From CAZMGT01 sp964565895 (GTDB taxonomy: Bacteria; Armatimonadota; Zipacnadia; UBA1398; CAZMGT01): a stretch of 64,000 nt of DNA. Shown here in pieces: positions 23,489 through 31,433 of this stretch. Position 1 is the stretch's first letter. The number at the start of each line of letters is the position of its first letter. Location: the NCBI GenBank assembly GCA_964565895.1, contig CAZMGT010000004.1:37115-101114 (forward strand), written 5' to 3'. The notes beneath the pieces were generated by a model. That model was not told where the DNA came from. It worked only from the letters and a program-made list of their open reading frames with translations, and searched no databases. The translations under genes were made by a program, and so were the position numbers.

Positions 23489-23853
23489 TGCGCGTGTTGG
23501 GCATTGGCGTGGACATTGTGGACACCTCGCGCATCGCGGGGATGATCGCCCGGCACGGCGACCGGTTCCTCTCGCGCGCGCTGACGCCGCGGGAGCGGGC
23601 GAAGCTCCCCAAGGACCCCTCGCTGCCCATCTACGCCGCGCGGCGCATTGCCGCTAAAGAGGCCGTGATTAAGGCGCTGGGGATGGGCCTGCGCCCGGGG
23701 TCGAACTGGCACTGCTTTGAGGTAGAGGACATTCGCCCGGGGTGGTGCGAGGTGCACCCCAGGCGGAAGGACCTGCAGCAGTATCGCTTTCACGTGGCCA
23801 TCTCGCGCCACGGGAAAATGGTTATTGCCATGTGCACGCTGGAAGGGAACTGA
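23488..23853 (+). CDS. acpS: Holo-[acyl-carrier-protein] synthase
   Basis: 121 residues, the normal size of AcpS. The enzyme transfers 4'-phosphopantetheine from CoA to the serine of acyl carrier proteins. Metal and CoA motifs are present: GIGVDIVDTSRI at the start and RRIAAKEAVIKALGMG in the middle. The ATG shares a base with the previous stop. Placement between a lipoyl carrier and ketoacyl enzymes suggests an ACP-dependent pathway, although no ACP gene is seen in the operon. Confidence 0.92.
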   Translation: MRVLGIGVDIVDTSRIAGMIARHGDRFLSRALTPRERAKLPKDPSLPIYAARRIAAKEAVIKALGMGLRPGSNWHCFEVEDIRPGWCEVHPRRKDLQQYRFHVAISRHGKMVIAMCTLEGN

Positions 23854-23858
23854 GGGCC

Positions 23859-24605
23859 ATGGCTGAGGAGCAAGGGCGCGTGGCGGTGATTACCGGCTCG
23901 GCGCGGGGCATCGGCAGGGCGTGCGCCGTGGGCTTGGCCGAGGATGGGTTTAACATCGTCATTAACGACCTCGCGCTGGACGAGAACACGGAGAGCGCAG
24001 TGGCCGAAGTGCGGGAGAAGGGGCGCGAAGCGATCGCCATCGCCGCCGACGTAACCCAGGCGGAGCAGGTGAAGCAGCTTGTCGGCGGAGCGCTGGAGAA
24101 GTTCGGGCGGATAGACGTGCTCGTTAACAACGCGGGGATCATTCGCGACATGTACGTAACGTTTATGAAGGAGGAGGACTGGGACGCCTGCGTGGACGTT
24201 TCGCTTAAGGGGGCGTTTTTGTGCACAAAGGCCGTGCTGCGCGACATGGCCAAGCGCAAGTGGGGGCGGATAATTAACATTTCCTCCGACGCGGGACTGA
24301 TGGGGGACATGATGCGCGCCAATTACTCCGCGGCCAAGGCCGGGCTGTTGGGGTTTACCAAGGCCGTCGCTCGAGAGGTAGCCAGCCAGGGGATAACGGT
24401 AAACGCCGTCGCGCCCGGGGTAATCGAGACGCAGCTTATCGCAGACATGAAGCCTCAGCGGCGGGAGCAGATGCTCCAGCGCATTCCTCTGGGGCGGTTT
24501 GGCGCGCCGGAGGAGGTGGCCGCGGTGGTGCGCTTTCTGGCCTCCGAGGAAGCCTCATATATTACCGGGGCAACCATTTGCGTTGACGGTGGTCTGAAGA
24601 TGTAA
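23859..24605 (+). CDS. 3-oxoacyl-ACP reductase, FabG-type SDR
   Basis: 248 residues, NAD(P)-dependent short-chain dehydrogenase. GSARGIGRACAV is the cofactor loop and VLVNNAGI the conserved NNAG. The catalytic Ser lies in INISSD and the Tyr/Lys pair in YSAAKAG. Closest in pattern to FabG, which reduces 3-oxoacyl-ACP in chain extension. The gene is five bases after acpS, consistent with an acyl-extension operon. Other SDR substrates cannot be excluded. Confidence 0.9.
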   Translation: MAEEQGRVAVITGSARGIGRACAVGLAEDGFNIVINDLALDENTESAVAEVREKGREAIAIAADVTQAEQVKQLVGGALEKFGRIDVLVNNAGIIRDMYVTFMKEEDWDACVDVSLKGAFLCTKAVLRDMAKRKWGRIINISSDAGLMGDMMRANYSAAKAGLLGFTKAVAREVASQGITVNAVAPGVIETQLIADMKPQRREQMLQRIPLGRFGAPEEVAAVVRFLASEEASYITGATICVDGGLKM

Positions 24606-24668
24606 GCGCCGGGGAGCGGGGAAGAGCTGCCCCACCCCGGGGATATTTTCGCCGAGGTTGAGCCTGCC

Positions 24669-25874
24669 ATGGGCGAGCGGCGCGTAGCCGTTACCGGAAT
24701 GGGCATCGTAAGCTGCATCGGGACGAACGTGGAGGAGTTCGCGCGGCGGCTGTTTGCCGGGGAGAGCGGGATCGCGCGCATCGAGCGCTTTGACCCGACG
24801 GGGCTGCGCAACGAGGAGGCGGGGGAGGTTAAGCAGGAGCTTTCGCCGCCGGAGTGGGCCCCGGGCGACTGGCCGCTGGACTTTTTGTTTACCCTAGTGG
24901 CCACGGACGAGGCGCTGCGCGATGCCAGCCTGCCCCCGGACCTGGGCGATGTGCCCACGGGGTGCATGCTCTCCACGAACTTCGGCTGTGGCGAGGCGTT
25001 CGAGGAGTTTGCCGCCGACCCCGAGGGGGCGGAATGCTTTGCCGACGTTCCCTTTCACGCGGTTGTCGAGGCGCTGAAGGAGCTGCTCGACCTGCGCGGG
25101 CCAGCGGCGGCGGTGTCTATCTCCTGTGCCTCGGGGACGGCGGCGGTGGGCCTTGGGGCGGACCTCATTCGCCTGGGCTACGCGGAACGGGTGCTCGCCG
25201 GGGGTTACGACATGCTCTCGCTGTTTTCGCAGTCCGGCCTAAGCATTTTGCGCACGATTACCGCGGAGAAGATTCGCCCGTTTGACGTGCGGCGCAGCGG
25301 GACGATTTTCGGCGAGGGAGCGGCGATTTTGGTCCTGGAGAGCCTCGAGGAAGCGCAGCGGCGAGGGGCAACGGTTCACGCGGAGATCCTCGGCCACGGG
25401 CTAAACAACAACGCCTATCACCTTACCGCGCCGGACAAGGAGGGCGAGGGCATTGCCGTATGCATCGAGGAGGCGATCCGCGACGCGGGCATTGACCCGC
25501 GCGACATCGACTACGTTAACGCCCATGGCACGGCGACGGAATATCACGACGTAACGGAGGTTAAGGCAATCAAGGCCCTGCTCGGCGAGCACGCGTATGA
25601 GATTCCCGTAAGCTCGATTAAGGCGGCGACGGGGCACACCATGGGCGCGGCGGGCTCGATGGAGATTATCGCAACGATCCTCGCCATGCACAAAAATCTC
25701 GCCCCGCCCACGCTGAACCTCGACGAGCCCGACCCAGAGTGCGACCTGGACCACGTTCCCTGGCGGAGCAAAGAGCACGAGATTCACGTTGCCTTGTCCA
25801 ACTCCGCGGGAATCGGCGGGGGAAACGCATCTATTGTTCTCGCTGAGCCCGGGTGGGTGGAAGGTCGGAAGTGA
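24669..25874 (+). CDS. Beta-ketoacyl synthase (FabF/KAS II type), full catalytic triad
   Basis: 401 residues, thiolase fold. It condenses an acyl-enzyme with malonyl-ACP. Cys153 (SISCASGTAAVG), His286 (VNAHGTAT) and His323 (KAATGHTMGAAG), plus Lys318, give the complete KAS I/II set. The four-base overlap with the next, degenerate ketosynthase suggests a heterodimer, as in KS-alpha/KS-beta pairs of type II polyketide and aryl-polyene systems. Start ATG 24669 has only a weak upstream GAGG. Confidence 0.92.
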   Translation: MGERRVAVTGMGIVSCIGTNVEEFARRLFAGESGIARIERFDPTGLRNEEAGEVKQELSPPEWAPGDWPLDFLFTLVATDEALRDASLPPDLGDVPTGCMLSTNFGCGEAFEEFAADPEGAECFADVPFHAVVEALKELLDLRGPAAAVSISCASGTAAVGLGADLIRLGYAERVLAGGYDMLSLFSQSGLSILRTITAEKIRPFDVRRSGTIFGEGAAILVLESLEEAQRRGATVHAEILGHGLNNNAYHLTAPDKEGEGIAVCIEEAIRDAGIDPRDIDYVNAHGTATEYHDVTEVKAIKALLGEHAYEIPVSSIKAATGHTMGAAGSMEIIATILAMHKNLAPPTLNLDEPDPECDLDHVPWRSKEHEIHVALSNSAGIGGGNASIVLAEPGWVEGRK

Positions 25875-26962
25875 GCGAGAAAGTAGCGATCACGGGCATT
25901 GGGCCGGTCTCGCCGCTTGGGATAGGGCGAGAGGAGTTTTTTTCGGCGCTGCGCGAGAAGCGCTGCGCCGTGGGGCGGGTTTCGCGCCTTAGCACGCCAG
26001 AGGGGTATCCCGTGCTCGCCGCGGAGATCGGCGAGTTTAACGTAAACGACTACCTGGAGAGCGCGAAGACCTACCTGGACCCGATCTCAGGATATTTGCT
26101 TGCCGCGTGCGCATTGGCGCTGCGCGATGGGGGTTTTGACTTAGAGCGGGCGGACAAGAAACGCGTGGGGGTAAGCGTGGGGAGCATGTTCGGCGCGCTG
26201 CAGACATCGGACACATACTTTCAACGGCTTGTGGAGAAGGGGCCGCGGCTGGCGAGCTCGCTTTTGTTTAGCCACACATATGTGAACACGCCGGGGAGCT
26301 TGGTGGCCATTGAGTGGGGGCTGATGGGCTATAACGCGACCTATTGCAGCGGGCTAACCTCAGGCGCGGAGGCCATTATCCGCGCCGCCGACGCCCTGGC
26401 CCAGGGGCGGGCCGAGGCCATCCTCGCCGGTGGCACGGAGGCCCTGTGCGAGCTGGTCTATCTCGGCTTGGCCAATGAGGGCCGGGTGACGCTTGCGCCG
26501 AGCCCCGCGGAGCGCGCGGCGCACCCCGGGCTGGTTCCCGGCGAGGGCGCCGGGGTTTTGCTGCTTGAGGCGGAAGAGGCAGCGCGGGCGCGCGGGGCAC
26601 AAGTCGCGGCAACGATTTGCGGAAGAGGCCAGGCAAGCGACACCTCGCCCGCGGCGGCGCTTGAGCGCGCGGTGAAGCAGGCGCTTAGCGTGTGGGACGG
26701 GCGCGAGCCAGATATCGTTATCTCGCCGGCGAACGGCGAGCCTCAGGTTGACGAAGCTTGCCGCGCGGCGCTGCCCTCGTGCGAGGTGTTTTGCGCGAAG
26801 GAGTTGCAGGGGGAGACGTTTGCCGCGGCCACGGGGTTAGATGTCGCTGCCGCGCTGGCCTTGGCCGAGCCTGGGCAGCGGGCGCTCGTGGCCAGCGTGG
26901 ACCCCGCGGGCTGGGCCTGCGCCCTGGCGCTTGATGTGGGAGGGGAGAGCGATGGAGGTTGA
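25871..26962 (+). CDS. Degenerate ketosynthase lacking both catalytic histidines (KS-beta-like)
   Basis: 363 residues with the FabF fold pattern (VAITGIGPVSPLGIGREEF, VGVSVGSMFGAL, PGEGAGVLLLE). The active-site Cys is kept (Cys159, ATYCSGLTSGAE). The first histidine motif NAHGT reads PANGE (Asn288) and GHT reads GET (Glu315). Loss of both histidines argues against decarboxylative condensation. Chain-length-factor subunits usually lose the Cys instead, so this pattern is unusual. GTG start overlaps the partner's stop by four bases. It is probably a structural, priming or acyl-transfer subunit. Confidence 0.85.
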   Translation: MSEKVAITGIGPVSPLGIGREEFFSALREKRCAVGRVSRLSTPEGYPVLAAEIGEFNVNDYLESAKTYLDPISGYLLAACALALRDGGFDLERADKKRVGVSVGSMFGALQTSDTYFQRLVEKGPRLASSLLFSHTYVNTPGSLVAIEWGLMGYNATYCSGLTSGAEAIIRAADALAQGRAEAILAGGTEALCELVYLGLANEGRVTLAPSPAERAAHPGLVPGEGAGVLLLEAEEAARARGAQVAATICGRGQASDTSPAAALERAVKQALSVWDGREPDIVISPANGEPQVDEACRAALPSCEVFCAKELQGETFAAATGLDVAAALALAEPGQRALVASVDPAGWACALALDVGGESDGG

Positions 26963-27902
26963 GACGGGGCTGCGCTACTTTCGCACAATGCTCACCATCC
27001 GCCGGCTAGAGGAGCGGATAAACGAGCTGTTTGGCCAGGGGCGCATTAGAGGAACAACGCACCTTTCCGCGGGGCAGGAGGCCGTGGCCGTAGGGGTATG
27101 CGCGGCGCTGCGCCCCGACGACCAGGTAACGAGCACGCACCGCGGCCACGGGCACTTCATCGCCAAGGGCGGCGAGCCAAAGCGCATACTCGCCGAGCTC
27201 TATGGCAAGGCGACGGGCTATGCCCGCGGGCGCGGAGGAAGCCAGCACATGGCCTGCCACGAGATCGGGTTCCTCGGGGCAAACGGGATTACCGGCGGGG
27301 GGATCCCCATTGCCACGGGGGCGGCGCTGGCCGCAAAAATGCTCGGGACGGACCGCGTGGTTGTCTGCTTTTTCGGCGACGGGGCGACGGCGCAGGGGAC
27401 GTTTCACGAGTCGCTAAACATCGCCAGCCTGTGGAAGCTGCCCATCGTCTACGTGTGCGAGAACAACCTCTATGCCATGTCTACGCCGGTGCATGAGGCG
27501 TGCGCGGTGCCCGATATCGCGGCGCGCGCCGCGGCCTACGCCATGCCCGGGGTAAGCGTAGACGGGTCGGACGTGTTCGCTGTGCGCGAGGCGACGGCAG
27601 AGGCCGTTGCTCGCGCCCGGCGGGGCGAGGGGCCGACGCTTTTGGAGTGCAAGACATACCGGTTCTTCGGCCACAGCAAGAGTGACGACTGCGCCTATCG
27701 CTCGCGCGAGGAGGAGGAGTATTACAAAAAGCGCGACCCGGTGGCGCTTCTTCGCCGAGCACTGGTAAACGAGGGCGGGGTTTCTGAGGAGGAGCTTTGC
27801 GAGATCGAGCGCGAGGTGGAGAAGATAATTGACGAGGCGGTGGAGTTTGCCGAGGACAGCCCCCTGCCCGAGGGGCTGGCCACAGACGGCGTTTATGCCT
27901 GA
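26952..27902 (+). CDS. Thiamine-diphosphate dehydrogenase E1 component, alpha subunit (PdhA/AcoA-like)
   Basis: 316 residues, the usual length of an E1-alpha. The start is FRTMLTIRRLEERINELFGQG; GARGRGGSQHM-type and GITGGGIPIATGAAL motifs follow. The diphosphate motif is GDGATAQG...CENN, and the YRFFGHSKSDD phosphorylation-loop-like region is present. It should decarboxylate a 2-oxo acid and pass the acyl group to a lipoyl domain. An E1-beta gene is required by known alpha2-beta2 enzymes, but a terminator follows at once and none is in this window. It overlaps the ketosynthase gene by 11 bases. Confidence 0.9.
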   Translation: MEVETGLRYFRTMLTIRRLEERINELFGQGRIRGTTHLSAGQEAVAVGVCAALRPDDQVTSTHRGHGHFIAKGGEPKRILAELYGKATGYARGRGGSQHMACHEIGFLGANGITGGGIPIATGAALAAKMLGTDRVVVCFFGDGATAQGTFHESLNIASLWKLPIVYVCENNLYAMSTPVHEACAVPDIAARAAAYAMPGVSVDGSDVFAVREATAEAVARARRGEGPTLLECKTYRFFGHSKSDDCAYRSREEEEYYKKRDPVALLRRALVNEGGVSEEELCEIEREVEKIIDEAVEFAEDSPLPEGLATDGVYA

Positions 27903-27911
27903 GCGCGAGCG

Positions 27912-27940
27912 AACCCCGCGCAGTTTCGCGCGCGGGGTTT
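27912..27940 (+). terminator. Rho-independent terminator after E1-alpha
   Basis: AACCCCGCGC (27912-27921) pairs perfectly with GCGCGGGGTT (27930-27939), followed by TTGTGGG. It closes the lipoyl-ketosynthase operon. Confidence 0.75.
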
Positions 27941-28001
27941 GTGGGTAGCTAGAACGTGGGGCAAGGTGCGCTTTGGCGCGGGAGGCAAAAGGAGGCCGGC
28001 C

Positions 28002-29528
28002 ATGCCTGGTGAGCGGCGCCGATCGTTTCGCCGGCGGCTCCAGGAGGCAATCGCCTGCTATGTAGGCCTCATGCTCGTGCTCTCTTTCGTTGCATTTTTG
28101 GCTACCGCGCTTTTCCTCTCTCCCCCAATACCCGCCCCAAGCGAGCTGCGCGCCGCCGTTCTGCGCTACGGCCTGGCGCTTGTCGTTTTATTGGCGGTGG
28201 GCGCCGCGGGGGCGGCGGCGCTTGCGCGCTGGCTTGCGCGGCCCGTCGCTGAGCTTTCGGAGCAGGCCCAGCGGCTGGCGGGCGAGGAGGGCGAGGAGCA
28301 ACCCGCCGAGGTCCCCGCGCAGGTGGACGCGGAGCTTGCGGCGCTCGCCGAGGCCCTGCGCGAGATGGCCCAACGCGTGCGCGCGCAGCGCGAGGACCAG
28401 CGCCGCTCGGCGCAGGCGATCGCCGCCTCGGAGCGCATGGCGGCGATCGGCCAGCTTGCCGCAGGGATCGCTCACGAGCTGAGCAACGTAATGACCGTGG
28501 CCATCGGCCACGCGCAGCTCGCCCAGGCGACACAGGACCCGGAGCGCATCGGGGCATATTTGGGGCTGATTACCTCGGCCTGCGCCCAGGCGAACGAGAT
28601 TACGCGCAACCTACTGGAGTTTGCCCGGCCGTCGGAGCCGAAAAAGAAGCTTTCGGACATCGGCGAGTGCGTGCGCACGGCGTGCAGCCTGATGGAGCCG
28701 AGCTTCGTTAAGGCGAAGGTCGCGCTTGAGGTGGACATTCCCGAGGAGCTGCCGCGCTGCGTGATTGACCCGCGGCAAATTCAGCAGGTGCTCGTAAACC
28801 TTCTCCTCAACGCGCTGGAGGCGTGCGATGTCGGCGGCCGGGTGGCGGTGAGTGTGCGCCGCGCGCCGGCGAGGGAGGAGGCGGAGGCGGCCGTCGAAGT
28901 TGTCGTCAGCGACGACGGCTGCGGGATTGCCCCCGAGGACATGGAGCGCATCTTCGAGCCGTTTTACACGACGAAGACGGGCGAGCCGCCGGGGACGAAG
29001 GTGGGCACGGGGCTCGGGCTTCCCGTTGTGCGCAGCATTATCGAGGCGCACGGGGGAGCGATTAGTGTCAAAAGCGAGCGCGGAGCAGGGGCGACGTTTA
29101 CGGTAACCTTGCCCGCGCAGGCGGCTGAGGCTCCCGCGGGCGAGGCGGAGGAAGAAGCGGCGCCTGTGGGCCGGCGGCTGAGCGTGCTTGTCGCCGACGA
29201 GGAGATCGGCGTGCGCGGGCTGCTTAGGGCGTTTTTGACCTCGGAGGGGCACGGCGTGATCGAGGCGGAAGATGGCGAACAAGCGCTTTCCGCCCTCGCC
29301 CGGCGGCGGTTCGATGTGGTCGTTCTCGACCGCGCGCTGGGCGGGATCAGCAGCGACGTGATTATCGAAGCGGCGCGAGCGATAAACCCTGCGCCGCGGA
29401 TAATCGTTACCACGCGCTCGGGGGAAACACCCCCGGGGGCGGACTTCGTTCTGCGCAAGCCGTTTGGCGTGCGCGAGATACGGGAGGCGCTGGCTGCGCT
29501 GCTTGGCGTGGCGCGCAGCGCAGGGTAA
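28002..29528 (+). CDS. Hybrid histidine kinase with C-terminal receiver domain
   Basis: 508 residues. Two N-terminal membrane helices (~20-45 and ~55-75) have almost no periplasmic loop. A HAMP-like/coiled region (~80-145) follows. The HisKA box GIAHELSN carries His158, and the ATPase domain (~230-375) has NLLLNALEA, DDGCGIAPED and GTGLGLPVVRS. An Ala/Glu-rich linker leads to a receiver domain (~395-508) with Asp443 in VVLDRALG. The kinase class resembles NtrB/AtoS. No regulator gene is adjacent, so it signals through its receiver or a distant partner. ATG follows a strong GGAGG. Confidence 0.9.
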   Translation: MPGERRRSFRRRLQEAIACYVGLMLVLSFVAFLATALFLSPPIPAPSELRAAVLRYGLALVVLLAVGAAGAAALARWLARPVAELSEQAQRLAGEEGEEQPAEVPAQVDAELAALAEALREMAQRVRAQREDQRRSAQAIAASERMAAIGQLAAGIAHELSNVMTVAIGHAQLAQATQDPERIGAYLGLITSACAQANEITRNLLEFARPSEPKKKLSDIGECVRTACSLMEPSFVKAKVALEVDIPEELPRCVIDPRQIQQVLVNLLLNALEACDVGGRVAVSVRRAPAREEAEAAVEVVVSDDGCGIAPEDMERIFEPFYTTKTGEPPGTKVGTGLGLPVVRSIIEAHGGAISVKSERGAGATFTVTLPAQAAEAPAGEAEEEAAPVGRRLSVLVADEEIGVRGLLRAFLTSEGHGVIEAEDGEQALSALARRRFDVVVLDRALGGISSDVIIEAARAINPAPRIIVTTRSGETPPGADFVLRKPFGVREIREALAALLGVARSAG

Positions 29529-29735
29529 AGAAGCGCCGAGGCTGGCGCGCGGAGCACGGGCTGAGGGGGAGGCTCTCGCGCTCAACGGGAACAGGAAACC
29601 GCAGCAAGGCGCATTGCGCGGGAGTTTTTCCGCCGAGGAATCGTTTCCGACAGGAGAGAATTGAGGGAAAGCAGCGGTGCTGTGCCCGAGGTGTATGTGT
29701 GGGCGCGGCGCTGCGTTTTGGCGGGAGGACGAGCG

Positions 29736-31331
29736 ATGAGAAGCGTGAGCAGAAGGCAGTTCATCAGGATGTTGGCCGGCGGAGCAGCGGCGCTCGCCGC
29801 CCCAGCGGCGGCGGGGATGAGCTTTGCCGCACAAAGCAAGCGGCCGAACATCATCCTCATTATGTGCGACGACATGGGGTTTTCGGACATCGGGTGCTAC
29901 GGCTCGGAGATCCCCACGCCGAACATCGACCGGCTGGCGCGCGAGGGGATGCGGTTTACCCAGTTTTACAACGGGGCGCGCTGCTGCCCCACGCGGGCCT
30001 CGTTGCTCACCGGGCTATACGCGCACCAGGCGGGCATCGGGCACATGGTGCGCAACCTCGAGGCGCAGCTCGGGCCGGCGTATCGGGGATACCTTAACGA
30101 GCGCTGCGTAACCATTGCCGAGGCGCTGCGCCCCGCGGGCTATCGCACGCTGATGGTGGGCAAGTGGCACGTAGGCGAGGAGCGGCCGCACTGGCCGTTG
30201 GACCGCGGGTTCGAGCACTACTATGGCCTAATCAGCGGGGCGAGCAACTATTGGAAGCTCGACGCCAACCGCAAAATGGCGCGCGACAACGAGCCCATTG
30301 TGCCCCAGGAAGAAAACTTCTACATGACCGATGCGTTTACGGAAAACGCGCTTAAGTTCCTCGACGCCTACGGCCGGAGCGACAAGCCGTTTTTCCTTTA
30401 CCTAGCGTATACCGCGCCGCATTGGCCGCTGCACGCCTGGCCGGAGGACATCGCCAAGCATAAGGGGCGCTATGCCATCGGCTGGGACGAGCTGCGACAA
30501 AGGCGCTATCGGCGGCAGATCGAGCTGGGGATCATCAACCCGGACTGGAAGCTCAGCCCGCGCGACCCACGCGCGCCAGCGTGGCAGGACGCCAAGAACA
30601 AACAATGGCTGGACATGCGCATGGCCGTTTACGCGGCGCAGATTACGCGCATGGACCAGGGCATCGGGCGGATTTTGGCTAAGCTGCGCGAGCTGGGGAT
30701 CGAGCGGGACACGCTGATTATGTTTCTCTCAGACAACGGGGGATGCGCGGAGGAGCTGCGCGGGAACGACCCGCGGGTAATGCCCGGGCCGGTGGATACG
30801 TTCCAGAGCTATGGCCTGCCCTGGGCCAACGCGAGCAACACGCCGTTTCGGCGGTTTAAGCACTGGGTGCACGAGGGGGGCATTGCCACGCCGTTTATCG
30901 CGCGCTGGCCGGCGGTCATTAAGCCGGGGACGATAACGCACCAGGTGGGGCACATCATCGACGTGATGGCCACGTGCGTGGACGTTGCTGGGGCAGAGTA
31001 TCCGGAGGAGTACAACGGGCGCAAGATAACCCCGCTTGAGGGGAAGAGCCTGCTCCCCATTTTCCAAGGCAAGCAGCGCGAGGGGCACGACGCGCTGTTT
31101 TGGGAGCACGAGGGCAACCGCGCCGTGCGCCAGGGCCGGTGGAAGCTCGTCTCCATGTATCCTCAGGGCTGGGAGCTGTTCGACATGGAGGCCGACCGCA
31201 CAGAGCAGAACGACCTCGCTCAGAAGTATCCGGAGAAGGTGCGCGAGTTAGAAGCGTTGTGGAACGCCTGGGCGAAGAAGTGCGGCGTTGCTCCGTGGAG
31301 TAAAAGGAAGAAACAGCCCAAGCGCGGCTAG
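29736..31331 (+). CDS. Tat-exported arylsulfatase-family sulfatase
   Basis: 531 residues. The Tat-type signal SRRQFIRMLAGGAAAL (residues 5-20) means export after folding. The catalytic start is PNIILIMCDDMGFSDIGCYG. The formylglycine motif CxPxR is CCPTR (Cys83) followed by ASLLTG. GKWHVG and FLSDNGG complete the active site. It removes sulfate esters, probably from a glycan. The Cys-type motif needs a formylglycine-generating enzyme or anaerobic maturase, neither of which is in this window. A terminator hairpin follows and GH51 is next. Confidence 0.93.
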   Translation: MRSVSRRQFIRMLAGGAAALAAPAAAGMSFAAQSKRPNIILIMCDDMGFSDIGCYGSEIPTPNIDRLAREGMRFTQFYNGARCCPTRASLLTGLYAHQAGIGHMVRNLEAQLGPAYRGYLNERCVTIAEALRPAGYRTLMVGKWHVGEERPHWPLDRGFEHYYGLISGASNYWKLDANRKMARDNEPIVPQEENFYMTDAFTENALKFLDAYGRSDKPFFLYLAYTAPHWPLHAWPEDIAKHKGRYAIGWDELRQRRYRRQIELGIINPDWKLSPRDPRAPAWQDAKNKQWLDMRMAVYAAQITRMDQGIGRILAKLRELGIERDTLIMFLSDNGGCAEELRGNDPRVMPGPVDTFQSYGLPWANASNTPFRRFKHWVHEGGIATPFIARWPAVIKPGTITHQVGHIIDVMATCVDVAGAEYPEEYNGRKITPLEGKSLLPIFQGKQREGHDALFWEHEGNRAVRQGRWKLVSMYPQGWELFDMEADRTEQNDLAQKYPEKVRELEALWNAWAKKCGVAPWSKRKKQPKRG

Positions 31332-31373
31332 GCGCAACGCACGGCGGACGCTCCCACGCAAGCTAAGACCCCA

Positions 31374-31412
31374 ACGCGCCCCGAGCCCCGGCCCGCGGGT
31401 TTCGGGGCGCGT
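31374..31412 (+). terminator. Large GC-rich hairpin between sulfatase and GH51 genes
   Basis: ACGCGCCCCGA (31374-31384) pairs perfectly over 11 bp with TCGGGGCGCGT (31402-31412). Shorter outer complementarity (CTAAG / CTTAG) extends it. It ends just before the GH51 ribosome binding site, so it may either terminate the sulfatase transcript or modulate GH51 expression. Confidence 0.65.
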
Positions 31413-31433
31413 AGCTTAGTTCAGGAGGCCAAG

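Noticed and set aside
28611..29834. 407-codon minus-strand open frame
   Set aside because: Antisense to the hybrid kinase and the sulfatase start; no family motif or ribosome site.
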